Below are positions 8,326 to 16,246 of a DNA stretch of 24,573 nucleotides, in pieces. The notes below the pieces were generated by a model. It was not told the origin of the DNA. It worked only from the letters and a program-made list of their open reading frames with translations, and did no database searches. Both the position numbers and the translations under genes were made by a program. The stretch comes from CAIJXB01 sp964439595 (lineage in GTDB: Bacteria > Chlamydiota > Chlamydiia > Chlamydiales > Rhabdochlamydiaceae). Where the stretch lies: NCBI GenBank assembly GCA_964439595.1, contig CAYTOK010000022.1:1-24573 (forward strand). Direction: 5' to 3'. Numbering within the stretch: position 1 is the first letter of the stretch; every line of letters begins with the position of its first letter.

Positions 8326-8487
8326 TTAAGGGACAGAAGGAGTTTTAGGAAGTCCTGTAACTCTATCATTTTCCCCGTCTTTCCAACGTCCTAGCTTTCT
8401 TAGTACATCTACACGCTCGAAACGTTTGAGAACATTTCTTTTTTGTGCGGACTTACTGGATTTTCCGTAGCTCGGGTGTCTTGACAT
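8326..8487 (-). CDS. Small basic protein, Chlamydia/Verrucomicrobia type (TIGR04137-like)
   Basis: A 53-residue protein beginning MSRHPSYGKSSKSAQKRNVL and ending TPSVP. It is rich in Lys and Arg in its first 35 residues. I recognise the pattern as the small basic protein family shared by Chlamydiae and Verrucomicrobia, described as TIGR04137. Its function is not known to me; its size and charge suggest binding to RNA, the ribosome or DNA. It is too short for most ORF cut-offs, but start, stop and family pattern agree. The start context is weak (TAGGTACCCACT before ATG). A strong terminator follows. It lies about 30 bases downstream of another small basic gene on the same strand. Confidence 0.85.
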   Translation of the reverse strand: MSRHPSYGKSSKSAQKRNVLKRFERVDVLRKLGRWKDGENDRVTGLPKTPSVP

Positions 8488-8516
8488 AGTGGGTACCTAT
8501 ATATTGCTTTTTTGCG

Positions 8517-8690
8517 TTATTTAATTTTAGGAATGAAAAAAGATCCTGCTTGCACACCTTGTACGGCATTTGCATGAGGTTTGTACCCTAAATCAAGATT
8601 TTCTTTTTTAGGGCCTGTTTTTTTTGCAGGAGCCTTGTGTTTTTTCGGGCTACGTTGTCTACGTTCTTCTTGTTTGCTAATTCTAACCAT
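8517..8690 (-). CDS. Small basic hypothetical protein
   Basis: A 57-residue protein starting MVRISKQEERRQRSP and ending SFFIPKIK. The first half is very rich in Lys, Arg and Pro; the second half is uncharged and Gly/Ala-rich. An upstream in-frame ATG at 8744 would add 18 residues, but TTGGAG at good spacing before 8690 decides for the shorter form. I do not recognise a named family. Its position ahead of the TIGR04137-like gene and ybeY recalls small unnamed genes at the same place in Chlamydia genomes (from memory). A nucleic-acid or ribosome-associated role is only a guess from charge. Confidence 0.7.
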   Translation of the reverse strand: MVRISKQEERRQRSPKKHKAPAKKTGPKKENLDLGYKPHANAVQGVQAGSFFIPKIK

Positions 8691-8828
8691 GATGAAACTC
8701 CAAATTTTGCGCTCATTGTAGAGCTTTTCCCTAAAAAGATGCAAGTAACTTTTACGCTAAAGAAGAAGAATTCGGTTTTTAGGTGAAATTTTCGCTGCAG
8801 TTGTATTTGTTTTTTTATATTCTGGCTT

Positions 8829-8960
8829 GGGTGTCGCCCATCTTAACTTGGGGATCCACATTGTTTGAGGAAATTCAATAAAAAAATAGTTAATTCTGGC
8901 GTGACGGACTATTTCCTCTAGAATTAACCTAACGACACCTCGATTTTGCGACCAATGGGC
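8829..8960. repeat. Nested inverted repeats in a non-coding gap
   Basis: Between genes lie three inverted pairs: GGTGTCG (8830) with CGACACC (8933), GCCCAT (8836) with ATGGGC (8955), and GTTAATTCT (8889-8897) with AGAATTAAC (8920-8928). The inner one is a clear 9-bp stem with a 22-base loop. They could be a MITE-like element, a degenerate IS end or a structured RNA. No ORF is present. Confidence 0.4.
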
Positions 8961-9010
8961 GCTGTGGCAAAGGTATATTTTAGCTTAACATTTAAGCTGA
9001 CGAAAAAATT

Positions 9011-10210
9011 TTAGCTTTCAAGAGGTAGTGCCAACAGACCTTGTATAAAGGTGTTGCCATCATCTATTCTTTTTTTTAGTTCTGTTTTTTCCTCATTGTT
9101 TAGTTGGGATTCTAGTGTCTGTCTTTCTGTAATTACTATTTTTTTTTCTATTGCAAAATTTTTCTTGATTTTGTCGGGATGATTTTGAAGTAGAGCGGCT
9201 TTACGAGCCTTTTTCACATCTTTAACTGTTGCATCAGGCGATAGACCAAGAGCAAGCCGAATAGTGGGTTCTATGGACTTTGGTGAGGAGGGTGAAGGCT
9301 GGGGTCTTGGCGCTTCTGAAGTTTTTCGCTGTGGTGCAGTTTTTTGTGAAGAACGAGACTCAGGATCTCTACGAGGGATGGATGCTGAAGGTTGAGCCGA
9401 AGAAGATTCCCAGCTGTAGTCCTCTTTATATTTTTTTGCTGTACGAGGTTTTTGTGGAGTTTGCTTTGGAGCTGCCGATTCGGGAGCTTCAGGTGGTAGT
9501 GGCGCAGCTGTAGATTGCCTAGTCTCGGGCCTTCTTCTTTGCCTATATGGCTGTTGTGTTTTTTTGTCTATTTCTGCCCGAATGTCTTTAAGTAGACTAC
9601 TACAATTAGTTATTGATTGGCTTAATAGGGAAATGTCTTCTTTTTTGCGCTGTTTTTGTGCTGCTTTTAGAAGATTTTCGATAGATGTTTGAATGAGTGT
9701 AATTTTTAAGTGAAGCTCGTTAAGAGAGTCTTTTTGATAGCTTGTAAAAATAGATATCTTAGTAGAGCTTTCTAGAAAGTTTTTGCTGGTGATGATGCTA
9801 GATAAGCATTCAGAGACTTTTCCTATATCTAAGGAGTCGCTTCCACTGGCTGTTTTTAGATAACTCAAATCTTTAAGTATATTTTCTTTGATATGGTCTT
9901 GTATGGGCTTGTTAAGGTTTTTTTGAAGACCTTCCATAAGCTCTATCTGTCTAGAAAAACGACTTTTAGCTACAGCAGCTAATCCCTTAGGGATTAGGAA
10001 GTTTTTTGTTTTTATTTGAGTCGCGATACTTTTGAATTCTTGGGTTTGCTCCTCTAGGTTGTTGGTTTTACCAAGCTTTTCTATCTTGTTTTGCACGTAG
10101 TTTGTAAGTATTTGTAATTTATCAGCTTTGCTTTCTCCAAATAAAGAAATATGCCAGGCTTTTTTTACGCCAGTTATTAAACTATTTAGTGTGGGATCTA
10201 CAGGAGTCAT
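9011..10210 (-). CDS. J-domain protein with helical N terminus and Pro-rich linker
   Basis: A 399-residue protein (ATG at 10210; a GTG at 10222 is the alternative). Residues 1-217 are charged and look alpha-helical with coiled-coil-like stretches. About 218-312 is low-complexity, rich in Pro, Ser, Arg and Gln. From about 316 comes a J-domain-like segment: LALGLSPDATVKDVKKARK, then LLQNHPDK, with the diagnostic HPD at 344-346. A basic helical tail follows. J-domains stimulate Hsp70 ATPase. Normal DnaJ has the domain at the N terminus with Gly-rich and zinc parts, all absent here, so this is a specialised J-protein. No signal peptide is seen, so type III secretion is possible in a chlamydia but not shown. 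It is divergent from the beta-barrel gene. The start has a weak AAGTGG ribosome site. Confidence 0.82.
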   Translation of the reverse strand: MTPVDPTLNSLITGVKKAWHISLFGESKADKLQILTNYVQNKIEKLGKTNNLEEQTQEFKSIATQIKTKNFLIPKGLAAVAKSRFSRQIELMEGLQKNLNKPIQDHIKENILKDLSYLKTASGSDSLDIGKVSECLSSIITSKNFLESSTKISIFTSYQKDSLNELHLKITLIQTSIENLLKAAQKQRKKEDISLLSQSITNCSSLLKDIRAEIDKKTQQPYRQRRRPETRQSTAAPLPPEAPESAAPKQTPQKPRTAKKYKEDYSWESSSAQPSASIPRRDPESRSSQKTAPQRKTSEAPRPQPSPSSPKSIEPTIRLALGLSPDATVKDVKKARKAALLQNHPDKIKKNFAIEKKIVITERQTLESQLNNEEKTELKKRIDDGNTFIQGLLALPLES

Positions 10211-10380
10211 TTTATATACCACTTTATTTCTAAAATTTCCTTATATGATTTGCGCGAATCGATGTAAAGTTTTTTTTGTTAATTTCACTGTATTTAGGGT
10301 GGATAGCATATTTTTGTGTACTATTTTTTTTCCGTCCTCTAATCTGACTTTAATTTTTAAGATAAGGGTTGATTACTGAT
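10211..10380. promoter_or_regulatory. Divergent promoter region
   Basis: This 170-base AT-rich gap separates the outward-facing J-domain gene and beta-barrel gene, so both promoters should lie in it. I could not fix individual -35/-10 elements. AAGGG at 10364-10368 serves as the ribosome site for the plus-strand gene. Confidence 0.45.
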
Positions 10381-11391
10381 ATGAATGTAAGAAATGTTTT
10401 GATTTTGAGTTTAGCTGTGGGTCTAGTGGAAAGAGGATCTCTTTTAGCAGAAGAGTGGCAGGTTGGTAACTTTAATCTTCTTACTGACTACGTCTATATG
10501 CAAAGATATCATGTAAAGAATAAACCTTTAGCTGTCAATACGGCAAAAAGTGGTTGTCATGGGGACTGTCCAAGTAATAGAGTATTGGATACTAAAGACC
10601 TCGTGCATGGAACAAAGCCCGGTATGCACATTGCTTTATCTTACCTTCCTGATGTGAAATCAGCTTATGAACTAGGAGCTCTTTATCTTTGGGCGATGGA
10701 TAATTCGTCCACAAGAACTAGAGGACATGGTATCTTGTCAGTTCCTTTTAGCAACCCTTCTTTTGCAAGTAGTTTCACTGATGTAGATAGAATTACCTCT
10801 AGATATAAATCTCTTTTTTATACGGCAGAGCTTAACTATATAAGGACATTTAGCTATACTCGTAATAACTACTTAGCTCTTACCGGAATTTTTGGATTTC
10901 GGTTTGCAGATATTTCTGAAAAGTTCTCTTTGGATGCCTTTAAAAGGGGAAAACGAAGTAGTTATGATATATCGGCAGCAAATCACTTAGCCGGCATACA
11001 GGTTGGGTTTGATTTGCAAATACACCCGACGCGTCGATTTTATTGGGACCTGCTTGTCAAAGGGGGCGCCGCCTTAAATCAAATTACCGCTGATATTTTT
11101 TTAGGAAACCATGCTAACAAGCAGACTCTGCGCAATTATACAAAACAGCCGGCTCAGGGTGGGATGTTTGCAGAAGCGGCAGCAGGTCTTGGCTGTCAAC
11201 TACTTGACTGGCTTAACATGCATGCAGGATATCAAATGTTATTTTTTGGAGGGCTAGCTTTAGCTCCTAACCAAATTAGCTATTCCTCTAATAAAATTAA
11301 TAGCACTTCCAGCTTAAGTAGCCATCATATTGGAACTAATAGCTATGTGGTGATACATGGGATGTATGCGGGAATGACTTTTAGTTTTTAA
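10381..11391 (+). CDS. Outer-membrane beta-barrel protein
   Basis: A 336-residue protein with a signal peptide (MNVRNVLILSLAVGL..., likely cleavage after LLA near residue 19) and a C terminus GMTFSF ending in Phe, typical of BAM-assembled barrels. The body alternates aromatic and polar residues in short strands, for example GIFGFRFADIS and HAGYQMLFFGGLAL. The arrangement YDISAANHLAGIQVGFDL, followed by WDLLVKGGAALN, recalls the Lpg1974/BBP7-type barrels and the MOMP-like porins of environmental chlamydiae, but I cannot pick one. It probably acts as a porin or surface antigen. ATG 10381 is preferred over the upstream TTG at 10369 because AAGGG is correctly spaced only for the ATG. It is convergent with the SRP RNA gene. 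Confidence 0.8.
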   Translation: MNVRNVLILSLAVGLVERGSLLAEEWQVGNFNLLTDYVYMQRYHVKNKPLAVNTAKSGCHGDCPSNRVLDTKDLVHGTKPGMHIALSYLPDVKSAYELGALYLWAMDNSSTRTRGHGILSVPFSNPSFASSFTDVDRITSRYKSLFYTAELNYIRTFSYTRNNYLALTGIFGFRFADISEKFSLDAFKRGKRSSYDISAANHLAGIQVGFDLQIHPTRRFYWDLLVKGGAALNQITADIFLGNHANKQTLRNYTKQPAQGGMFAEAAAGLGCQLLDWLNMHAGYQMLFFGGLALAPNQISYSSNKINSTSSLSSHHIGTNSYVVIHGMYAGMTFSF

Positions 11392-11397
11392 AAAAAA

Positions 11398-11492
11398 GCC
11401 GGAGATTGTTTCTGACAAAGAAGGAAGCTCTTAAGGCTGCTACCTTCCGGTCCTGACCTAGTTCAAACTATTCTCTTTCAAAAGTCCCCGGC
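11398..11492 (-). ncRNA. ffs: Signal recognition particle 4.5S-type RNA
   Basis: The minus strand carries GGTCAGGACCGGAAGGTAGC followed by AGCC, matching the conserved helix 8 of bacterial SRP RNA (E. coli has TCCGGAAGGA where this has ACCGGAAGGT). The U-A pair below the GGAA tetraloop is swapped to A-U, a compensatory change that supports a real structure. The ends GCCGGGG and CTCCGGC pair over seven bases with one G-U, giving a hairpin of about 95 nt, the short type without an Alu domain. A run of seven T on the minus strand (11391-11397) follows as terminator. The RNA works with Ffh and FtsY in co-translational membrane targeting. Confidence 0.93.
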
Positions 11493-11514
11493 AAAAAAAG
11501 GATAAATTCTATGT

Positions 11515-11552
11515 GCTAGCCATTCTACGGTAAGGTAGAATTATTGGCTAGC
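11515..11552 (-). terminator. Hairpin after the SpoIID gene
   Basis: GCTAGCCA and TTCTAC pair with GTAGAA and TTGGCTAGC (small internal asymmetry), a stem of about 14 bp, seven bases after the stop at 11559. A T-run occurs only further down (11493-11499). It probably separates the SpoIID transcript from the SRP RNA, whose promoter must overlap this area. Confidence 0.6.
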
Positions 11553-11558
11553 GCTAAT

Positions 11559-12737
11559 TTAGGGCGTTTCTTTAACGCTTCTTAGTTTTTCTAGTTCCGT
11601 CCCGTTAAAGAATTCAGATAGAATTTTTTTAGCGTCAACGCCTTGCTTTGCCATAAGGGCTGCTGTATGTAGGCAAAGACCTACTCCATTTCCTTCTCCA
11701 TATCCTTTAAAACGAACGGTTTGCTCTGAAACTTCAATGGTAAAGTCATTGCTTTTCAGCCTCGATTTGCCAAGTTCATTTTGTAGTGCAAAGAAATCGA
11801 GCACCTTAGCTTTACTTTCATTTTCAATTTTCATGGCGTACACCTTGCCAGACTCTTTTTCTGTAAAAATAGAAATTTGAGAGGCGGCTGGGAGATTTGC
11901 AATCTTGGCTAGCTCAGCTTTAGTGACTTGAAAAGACCAAGAGCTTTTAGCTCTTTCAGATTCCATTCCTGCTAAAATAACTCCCTTGGGCGCTGGCGCA
12001 TTTTCTTTAAAAATAGAAGAAAAAGAAGCTGTTTTCCCCGCGCTATTTTCTGTCCAAGAAGCAGGAAAAGCCTTCCCTTCAAAAGTTAAAATAGCATGTC
12101 TTGTATCTGAAATGGCTTTTTCTAAAGGAAGGTTTTGCATTGTTAGAGCTGCACCTGTATAGCCGGACTCTGCCGCTGTTACATGCCAAGCAGCTTGGTG
12201 CTGTTTTTGTACAAGGTTATAGGCATTTGTTCTAGCTACAATAGCTAGGGCATTTAAAAGTTCTGGTTCTGTAATTTTTCCAATCTCTGCTGTGAGACAC
12301 GACCTAAGATAGTTTTCGACATCGACTTCATTGATGGCTCTTAAGGAGTTTCCTACGTCGTAGACTTCTAAACACCCCTTATATTGAATCCCATTTACAA
12401 AAATCGTAGTGTTTTTATCACTTGGAACAATCCGTATTCCATAAGTCCCTGGTAGGGTTTCTTTCCAGAAAAGGCCTTGTTCTTTAGGGGTAATAGTTGC
12501 TCTTTTGGCAGAGGAGCTAGAAAATATAAGAACATTCGTATGCGGGCAAAAAACCTTGTAAGAGCCATTGACTTCTAAAAGTAGAGAATCAGCCTTGTCT
12601 TGGAGAAGGACTTTAATTGTTGTTGGTTTGATTTTTTGGGCATAATCTGTAGGAAGCGTTTGTGCTTTAGCAAACAAAGTGGTTTCTATAGGAGCTAAGG
12701 CAAGTATAGATCCAAATAATAAAGAAATGGTTTTCAT
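11559..12737 (-). CDS. spoIID: SpoIID/LytB-domain peptidoglycan lytic transglycosylase
   Basis: A 392-residue exported protein: the signal peptide (MKTISLLFGSILALAP..., cleavage near LFAKA) places it in the periplasm. The SpoIID domain is recognised from EVDVENYLRSCLTAEIG (137-153), then LLNALAIVARTNAY (160-173). The family pattern is L.DYLxGVVxxEMP...LKAQAVAARTYA. Glu151 is the probable catalytic acid. A later GYGEGNGVGLCLHTA is the expected GxGHGxGMSQ-like loop, with Glu in place of His. SpoIID enzymes cleave denuded glycan strands. In chlamydiae, which make only a thin transient septal ring, a homologue has been reported to act at division. Its ATG overlaps the ruvB stop by four bases, so the two are translationally coupled. 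Confidence 0.85.
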   Translation of the reverse strand: MKTISLLFGSILALAPIETTLFAKAQTLPTDYAQKIKPTTIKVLLQDKADSLLLEVNGSYKVFCPHTNVLIFSSSSAKRATITPKEQGLFWKETLPGTYGIRIVPSDKNTTIFVNGIQYKGCLEVYDVGNSLRAINEVDVENYLRSCLTAEIGKITEPELLNALAIVARTNAYNLVQKQHQAAWHVTAAESGYTGAALTMQNLPLEKAISDTRHAILTFEGKAFPASWTENSAGKTASFSSIFKENAPAPKGVILAGMESERAKSSWSFQVTKAELAKIANLPAASQISIFTEKESGKVYAMKIENESKAKVLDFFALQNELGKSRLKSNDFTIEVSEQTVRFKGYGEGNGVGLCLHTAALMAKQGVDAKKILSEFFNGTELEKLRSVKETP

Positions 12738-13756
12738 GAATTTTCTCCGTTAAATTTAGGGGGGATAGATCGTCCTATATGCGCGTAGGCATGCATAGTA
12801 GCCTCTCTTCCTCTTGGCGTTCTTTTTAAAAATCCTTGTAAAATAAGGTATGGCTCGTAGACTTCGGATAAAGTATCAGCCTCTTCTCCTACAGCAACAG
12901 CTAGAGTGCTAAGTCCGACGGGGCCACCTCCGTAGTAGTCGATGAGTACTTCTAAAATTTTTTTATCCATTTCGTCAAGGCCTTTGTGGTCAATGGCAAT
13001 CATATCTAGAGCTGCTTTCACTGTATTTAGATCTGCTTTTTTTCCGGCCTTCATTTGAGCATAATCGCGAACCCAGCGAAGTAAATTATTGGATATTCGA
13101 GGTGTACCTCTAGATCTAGATGCTACTTCAAGCGCTGCATTCTCTTCTAAAGGAAGGTTTAGGATTAAAGAAGAGCGCTGTATAATTTTTGTGAGTACTT
13201 CCGGAGTGTAGTAATCTAATCTACAAGTAAAAGGAAATCGAGATCTTAAGGGGCTAGTTAAAAGACCCGCTCTTGTTGTTGCCCCAATTAAAGTAAATCG
13301 ATTAAGTTTTACTTGTACGCTTCTTGCACTTGGGCCGCTATCTATCATGAGATCTAGTACGAAATCTTCCATAGCTGGATAAAGATATTCTTCGATAACT
13401 CGATTTAATCTGTGGATTTCATCAATGAATAGGATATCCCCCTCTTGCAGGTTGGTTAACATGCCGGCAAGATCACTTGCTTTTTCCAAGATAGGACCAG
13501 AAGTAATAACGAGTCTTGTGCCCATAGCTTTAGCAATGATGTTTGCAAGTGTTGTTTTTCCAAGCCCTGGGGGGCCGCAAAAAAGACAGTGGGATAAGGG
13601 TTCCGCTCTTTGTTTTGATGCGCCTATAAGAACTTCCAGTCTTTCTCGAATGCTTTCTTGCCCCATGAAGTCATCAAGGCTTTGAGGGCGCAGAGGCGTC
13701 TCGAATGGCTCATCCGGTTTGCTCCAAGAAGATTCTATGTGGTTTTCTTTTGTCAT
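12734..13756 (-). CDS. ruvB: Holliday junction branch-migration helicase RuvB
   Basis: A 340-residue AAA+ motor of normal length that drives branch migration with RuvA in recombination repair. Motifs in order: N-terminal LRPQSLDDFMGQ, Walker A GPPGLGKTT (61-69), Walker B LFIDEIHRL (109-117), sensor 1 LIGATTRAG (156-164), arginine finger RSRF (171-174), and the winged-helix C terminus GGGPVGLSTLA and RTPRGR. All key residues are present. ruvA and ruvC are not adjacent. The start has a modest AAAGG upstream. The gene is divergent from dcd, with about 100 bases between them, and is followed without a gap by the SpoIID gene. Confidence 0.98.
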   Translation of the reverse strand: MTKENHIESSWSKPDEPFETPLRPQSLDDFMGQESIRERLEVLIGASKQRAEPLSHCLFCGPPGLGKTTLANIIAKAMGTRLVITSGPILEKASDLAGMLTNLQEGDILFIDEIHRLNRVIEEYLYPAMEDFVLDLMIDSGPSARSVQVKLNRFTLIGATTRAGLLTSPLRSRFPFTCRLDYYTPEVLTKIIQRSSLILNLPLEENAALEVASRSRGTPRISNNLLRWVRDYAQMKAGKKADLNTVKAALDMIAIDHKGLDEMDKKILEVLIDYYGGGPVGLSTLAVAVGEEADTLSEVYEPYLILQGFLKRTPRGREATMHAYAHIGRSIPPKFNGENS

Positions 13757-13860
13757 TTATTAGCCTTTTTCTAAAAATCCTAGCAGAAAAATCATTTCAC
13801 GCGCTATATCTAATGCAAAATAGTGTATTCTATTCCGGATCAAATAACAAGAGGTGGTAA

Positions 13861-14430
13861 ATGAGTTTACAGTCAGACAGATGGATAAAAGAAATGGCAG
13901 AAGAATACGGAATGATAGAACCGTTTGTATCAGAACAGGTTCGATACAATGAAATGGGAAATAAAGTTGTTAGTTATGGGCTTTCAAGTTATGGGTATGA
14001 TTTACGGGTTTCTGATGAATGGATGGTTTTTACTAATGTTTATAACTCTTTAGTTGATCCCAAGAATTTCAGAAAAGATTCGTTTGTGTCTATTAAAGCA
14101 GATGAGTGTATTATCCCTCCGAATTCATTTGCCTTAGCTAGAAGCGTAGAATATTTTCGCATACCAAAGAATGTTTTAACCATGTGTATAGGTAAGTCTA
14201 CTTACGCAAGGTGCGGAATTATTGTGAATGTAACACCTTTTGAGCCGGGTTGGGAGGGGTATGTTACCTTGGAGATTTCTAATACTACCCCTTTGCCGGC
14301 TAAAATTTATGCGCATGAGGGACTGGCCCAAGTTCTTTTTCTTAAAGGAGAAGAGGTTTGTTTAACTTCGTATGCAGATAGAGAAGGCAAGTACATGCGG
14401 CAGGTGGGAATCACTTTGCCTGTTGCTTAA
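13861..14430 (+). CDS. dcd: dCTP deaminase
   Basis: A 189-residue cytosolic enzyme that deaminates dCTP to dUTP, feeding dTMP synthesis. Conserved elements: SSYGYDLR (42-49), GKSTYARCGI (111-120) and WEGYVTLEISN (131-141) with catalytic Glu138; the C-terminal lid region ends in GKYMRQVGI. Length and motifs fit the mono-functional homotrimeric Dcd. Whether it is bifunctional (dCTP to dUMP) cannot be told here. AGAGGTGG sits at good spacing before the ATG. It is divergent from ruvB. No clear terminator follows, only a weak AT-only hairpin near 14456-14485. Confidence 0.97.
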   Translation: MSLQSDRWIKEMAEEYGMIEPFVSEQVRYNEMGNKVVSYGLSSYGYDLRVSDEWMVFTNVYNSLVDPKNFRKDSFVSIKADECIIPPNSFALARSVEYFRIPKNVLTMCIGKSTYARCGIIVNVTPFEPGWEGYVTLEISNTTPLPAKIYAHEGLAQVLFLKGEEVCLTSYADREGKYMRQVGITLPVA

Positions 14431-14623
14431 ATGGTAGCTTTAACGTAAATAATTATTTATTTCTTTATGTTTTTTTTAAATAAAGCATGGTTTTAATGTG
14501 CACTTAAAATTATAAGTAATTATTTTGTTCGATTTAACAACTTTTTTTGCTATTTTAGTGGAAAAAAATAAGCCATTGAATACAATCGGATTTAGGCTAT
14601 TTATCAGGGTGAGTGGTTGGGGT

Positions 14624-14977
14624 ATGCAAAAGCAGAGTAAAGTCATACAGGAGAAAAGATTTGCTTCAATTTCTACTGCAAAGAAAAAGCCTGGGCGTCT
14701 TTTTTCTTTTAGTTGGAGTTCTACGATTGCTTTTGCTGTTTTTTGTTTTGTTTTTTATTCCTATGCTGCAGGGAGAAAATCAGAGATTTGTTTAGAGCTT
14801 CAAGGTAAAATCCGCGATTTAGAAATGTTAAAGCAGAGTTCCTTAGAAGAAAGGGAAGATTTAGTTTTGCAAATGGCAAGTCAAAATGACAGAGATTGGA
14901 TAGAAATGATTTTAAAGAAAAGGCTTGGAGTTGTTCCCGAGGGGCAAATGAAAGTCTACTTTAAGAAAGACGAATGA
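14624..14977 (+). CDS. FtsL/DivIC-like single-pass membrane protein
   Basis: A 117-residue protein: a basic cytosolic N terminus (MQKQSKVIQEKRF...KKKPGR), one membrane span (STIAFAVFCFVFYSYAA, about 33-49), then a charged coiled-coil-like helix and a short tail LKKRLGVVPEGQMKVYF. This layout, with the RLGxVxxG-like end, is that of septum-formation initiators (FtsL, FtsB, DivIC), which link the divisome to septal peptidoglycan synthesis. Sequence identity in this group is always low, so the call rests on architecture. Start choices include GTG 14609 and TTG 14525; ATG 14624 is preferred although its ribosome site (GGTTGGGG) is poor. It begins a run with two CNNM genes, seven bases before the next. 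Confidence 0.6.
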   Translation: MQKQSKVIQEKRFASISTAKKKPGRLFSFSWSSTIAFAVFCFVFYSYAAGRKSEICLELQGKIRDLEMLKQSSLEEREDLVLQMASQNDRDWIEMILKKRLGVVPEGQMKVYFKKDE

Positions 14978-14984
14978 TACTCTC

Positions 14985-16238
14985 GTGATAGTCCTTCTTT
15001 TTTTATTGCTTTTCTTTTTAGTGGGTAGTCTAGCGTTCTTTTCTGGAGCGGAGACAGCATTTTTTTCTCTTTCTTCCATGCAAATTAAAGCTTTTAAAAA
15101 AGATTCTGACCCGAGAAAAAAACAAGTAGCAGTTCTTATGGAAAATCCAAGAGAGCTACTCGTCTCGTTTATTATACTTATCATTGTTTTAAGTTTGGCT
15201 ATTCAAAATGTGATATCTTTTCTTTTGGAATCTAAAAGCAGTTGGATTTTAAATGTGGGGATTCCTCTTGGAGTGAATTTGATATTAGGTGAGGTGATAC
15301 CCAAGTCCTTATCGATGCCCAATAACGTAGCGATAGCCAGGTTCTCTGCGCGTTTTGTTTTTCGCATGCAACAAATTCTTTTTCCTCTGCGAAAAATTCT
15401 TTCTTGGATAACTAGTTTTGTTACCCCATTTCTTTTCTTTTTTTTGCAAAAAGAAAAGAAAATTTCGATAGATGAATTGCAGCACGCATTGAAAGATTCT
15501 AAAGATAGAGGGGTTCTTTTGCAAGAGGAAGCAGAACTTATTCGAGGGTATCTTCGCCTTCAGGAATCTACGGTAAAAGATCTAATGCGTCCAAGAGAAG
15601 AAGTCATTTACTTTGATATAACAGAGCCCGTAGGTCGGTTAGTACATTTGTTTGTTGATTTAGAGTGCACGAGAATACCCTTTTGTGAAGGGGGACTTGA
15701 TGAACTAAAGGGCATTATTTCTAGTCGGATTTTTTTTCAACATCGGGAGAGTATCAAAGAGACTGCTGATTTGGTTCCTATTTTAAAAACTCCCTATTTT
15801 GTGCCTGAAACTCTAAAAGCTGATGTTTTACTGTCCCAGCTTTATGAAAAAAAAGAAGCCCTTGCTATTGTTGTTAATGAATACGGTTCAGTAACCGGTA
15901 TTATCGCTATGGAGGACTTAGTAGAGGAAGTTGTAGGGGACATTGTTGACCGTAGAGATCAAGAAGCGTTTTTTACAAGAGCAGGAGATGGGGTGATTAT
16001 TGCAAGTGGAAAGCTCGAGCTTTCTGTATTTGCTGAGGTTTTTGGAATAACTCTTGTCAGCCAGACACATAGGGTAACTCTTGGCGGATGGATCATAGAG
16101 CAGCTAGGAGATATTCCTAAAACCGGAGTGAAGTACCAGGCAAAGGGTTTTTTATTTCACATTCTTTCTGCTGAACCAACTAGAATTAAAAGAGTATATG
16201 TGCGTAAGTTATCTGTTACTTCTAAATTTAAAAAATAA
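14985..16238 (+). CDS. CNNM/CBS/CorC membrane protein, first of tandem pair
   Basis: A 417-residue protein starting at GTG. Order of domains: a CNNM (DUF21) membrane part with three to four spans, including FSGAETAFFSLS (20-31) and LGEVIPKSLSMP (the conserved GExxPK); a CBS pair from KDLMRPREEV to NEYGSVTGIIAMEDLVEEVV; and a C-terminal CorC/HlyC domain (AGDGVIIASGKLEL to the end). Such proteins are tied to Mg2+ or Co2+ export, or to membrane regulation by nucleotide binding at CBS. It is separated by only seven bases from the FtsL-like gene and eight from its paralogue, so one operon is likely. The weak GTG start suggests translational coupling. Confidence 0.87.
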   Translation: MIVLLFLLLFFLVGSLAFFSGAETAFFSLSSMQIKAFKKDSDPRKKQVAVLMENPRELLVSFIILIIVLSLAIQNVISFLLESKSSWILNVGIPLGVNLILGEVIPKSLSMPNNVAIARFSARFVFRMQQILFPLRKILSWITSFVTPFLFFFLQKEKKISIDELQHALKDSKDRGVLLQEEAELIRGYLRLQESTVKDLMRPREEVIYFDITEPVGRLVHLFVDLECTRIPFCEGGLDELKGIISSRIFFQHRESIKETADLVPILKTPYFVPETLKADVLLSQLYEKKEALAIVVNEYGSVTGIIAMEDLVEEVVGDIVDRRDQEAFFTRAGDGVIIASGKLELSVFAEVFGITLVSQTHRVTLGGWIIEQLGDIPKTGVKYQAKGFLFHILSAEPTRIKRVYVRKLSVTSKFKK

Positions 16239-16246
16239 GGTGTTTT

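Noticed and set aside
8691..8744. Longer start for the small basic protein at 8744
   Set aside because: A well-placed GGAG precedes the internal ATG at 8690, and the extra residues do not continue the basic pattern.
9280..9513. Plus-strand open frame opposite the Pro-rich linker of the J-domain protein
   Set aside because: Low-complexity antisense shadow; the minus-strand frame has the HPD domain and runs through.
14525..14623. N-terminal extension of the FtsL-like protein from TTG 14525
   Set aside because: No ribosome site, odd composition, and it would place a hydrophobic stretch before the basic cytosolic segment usual in this group.
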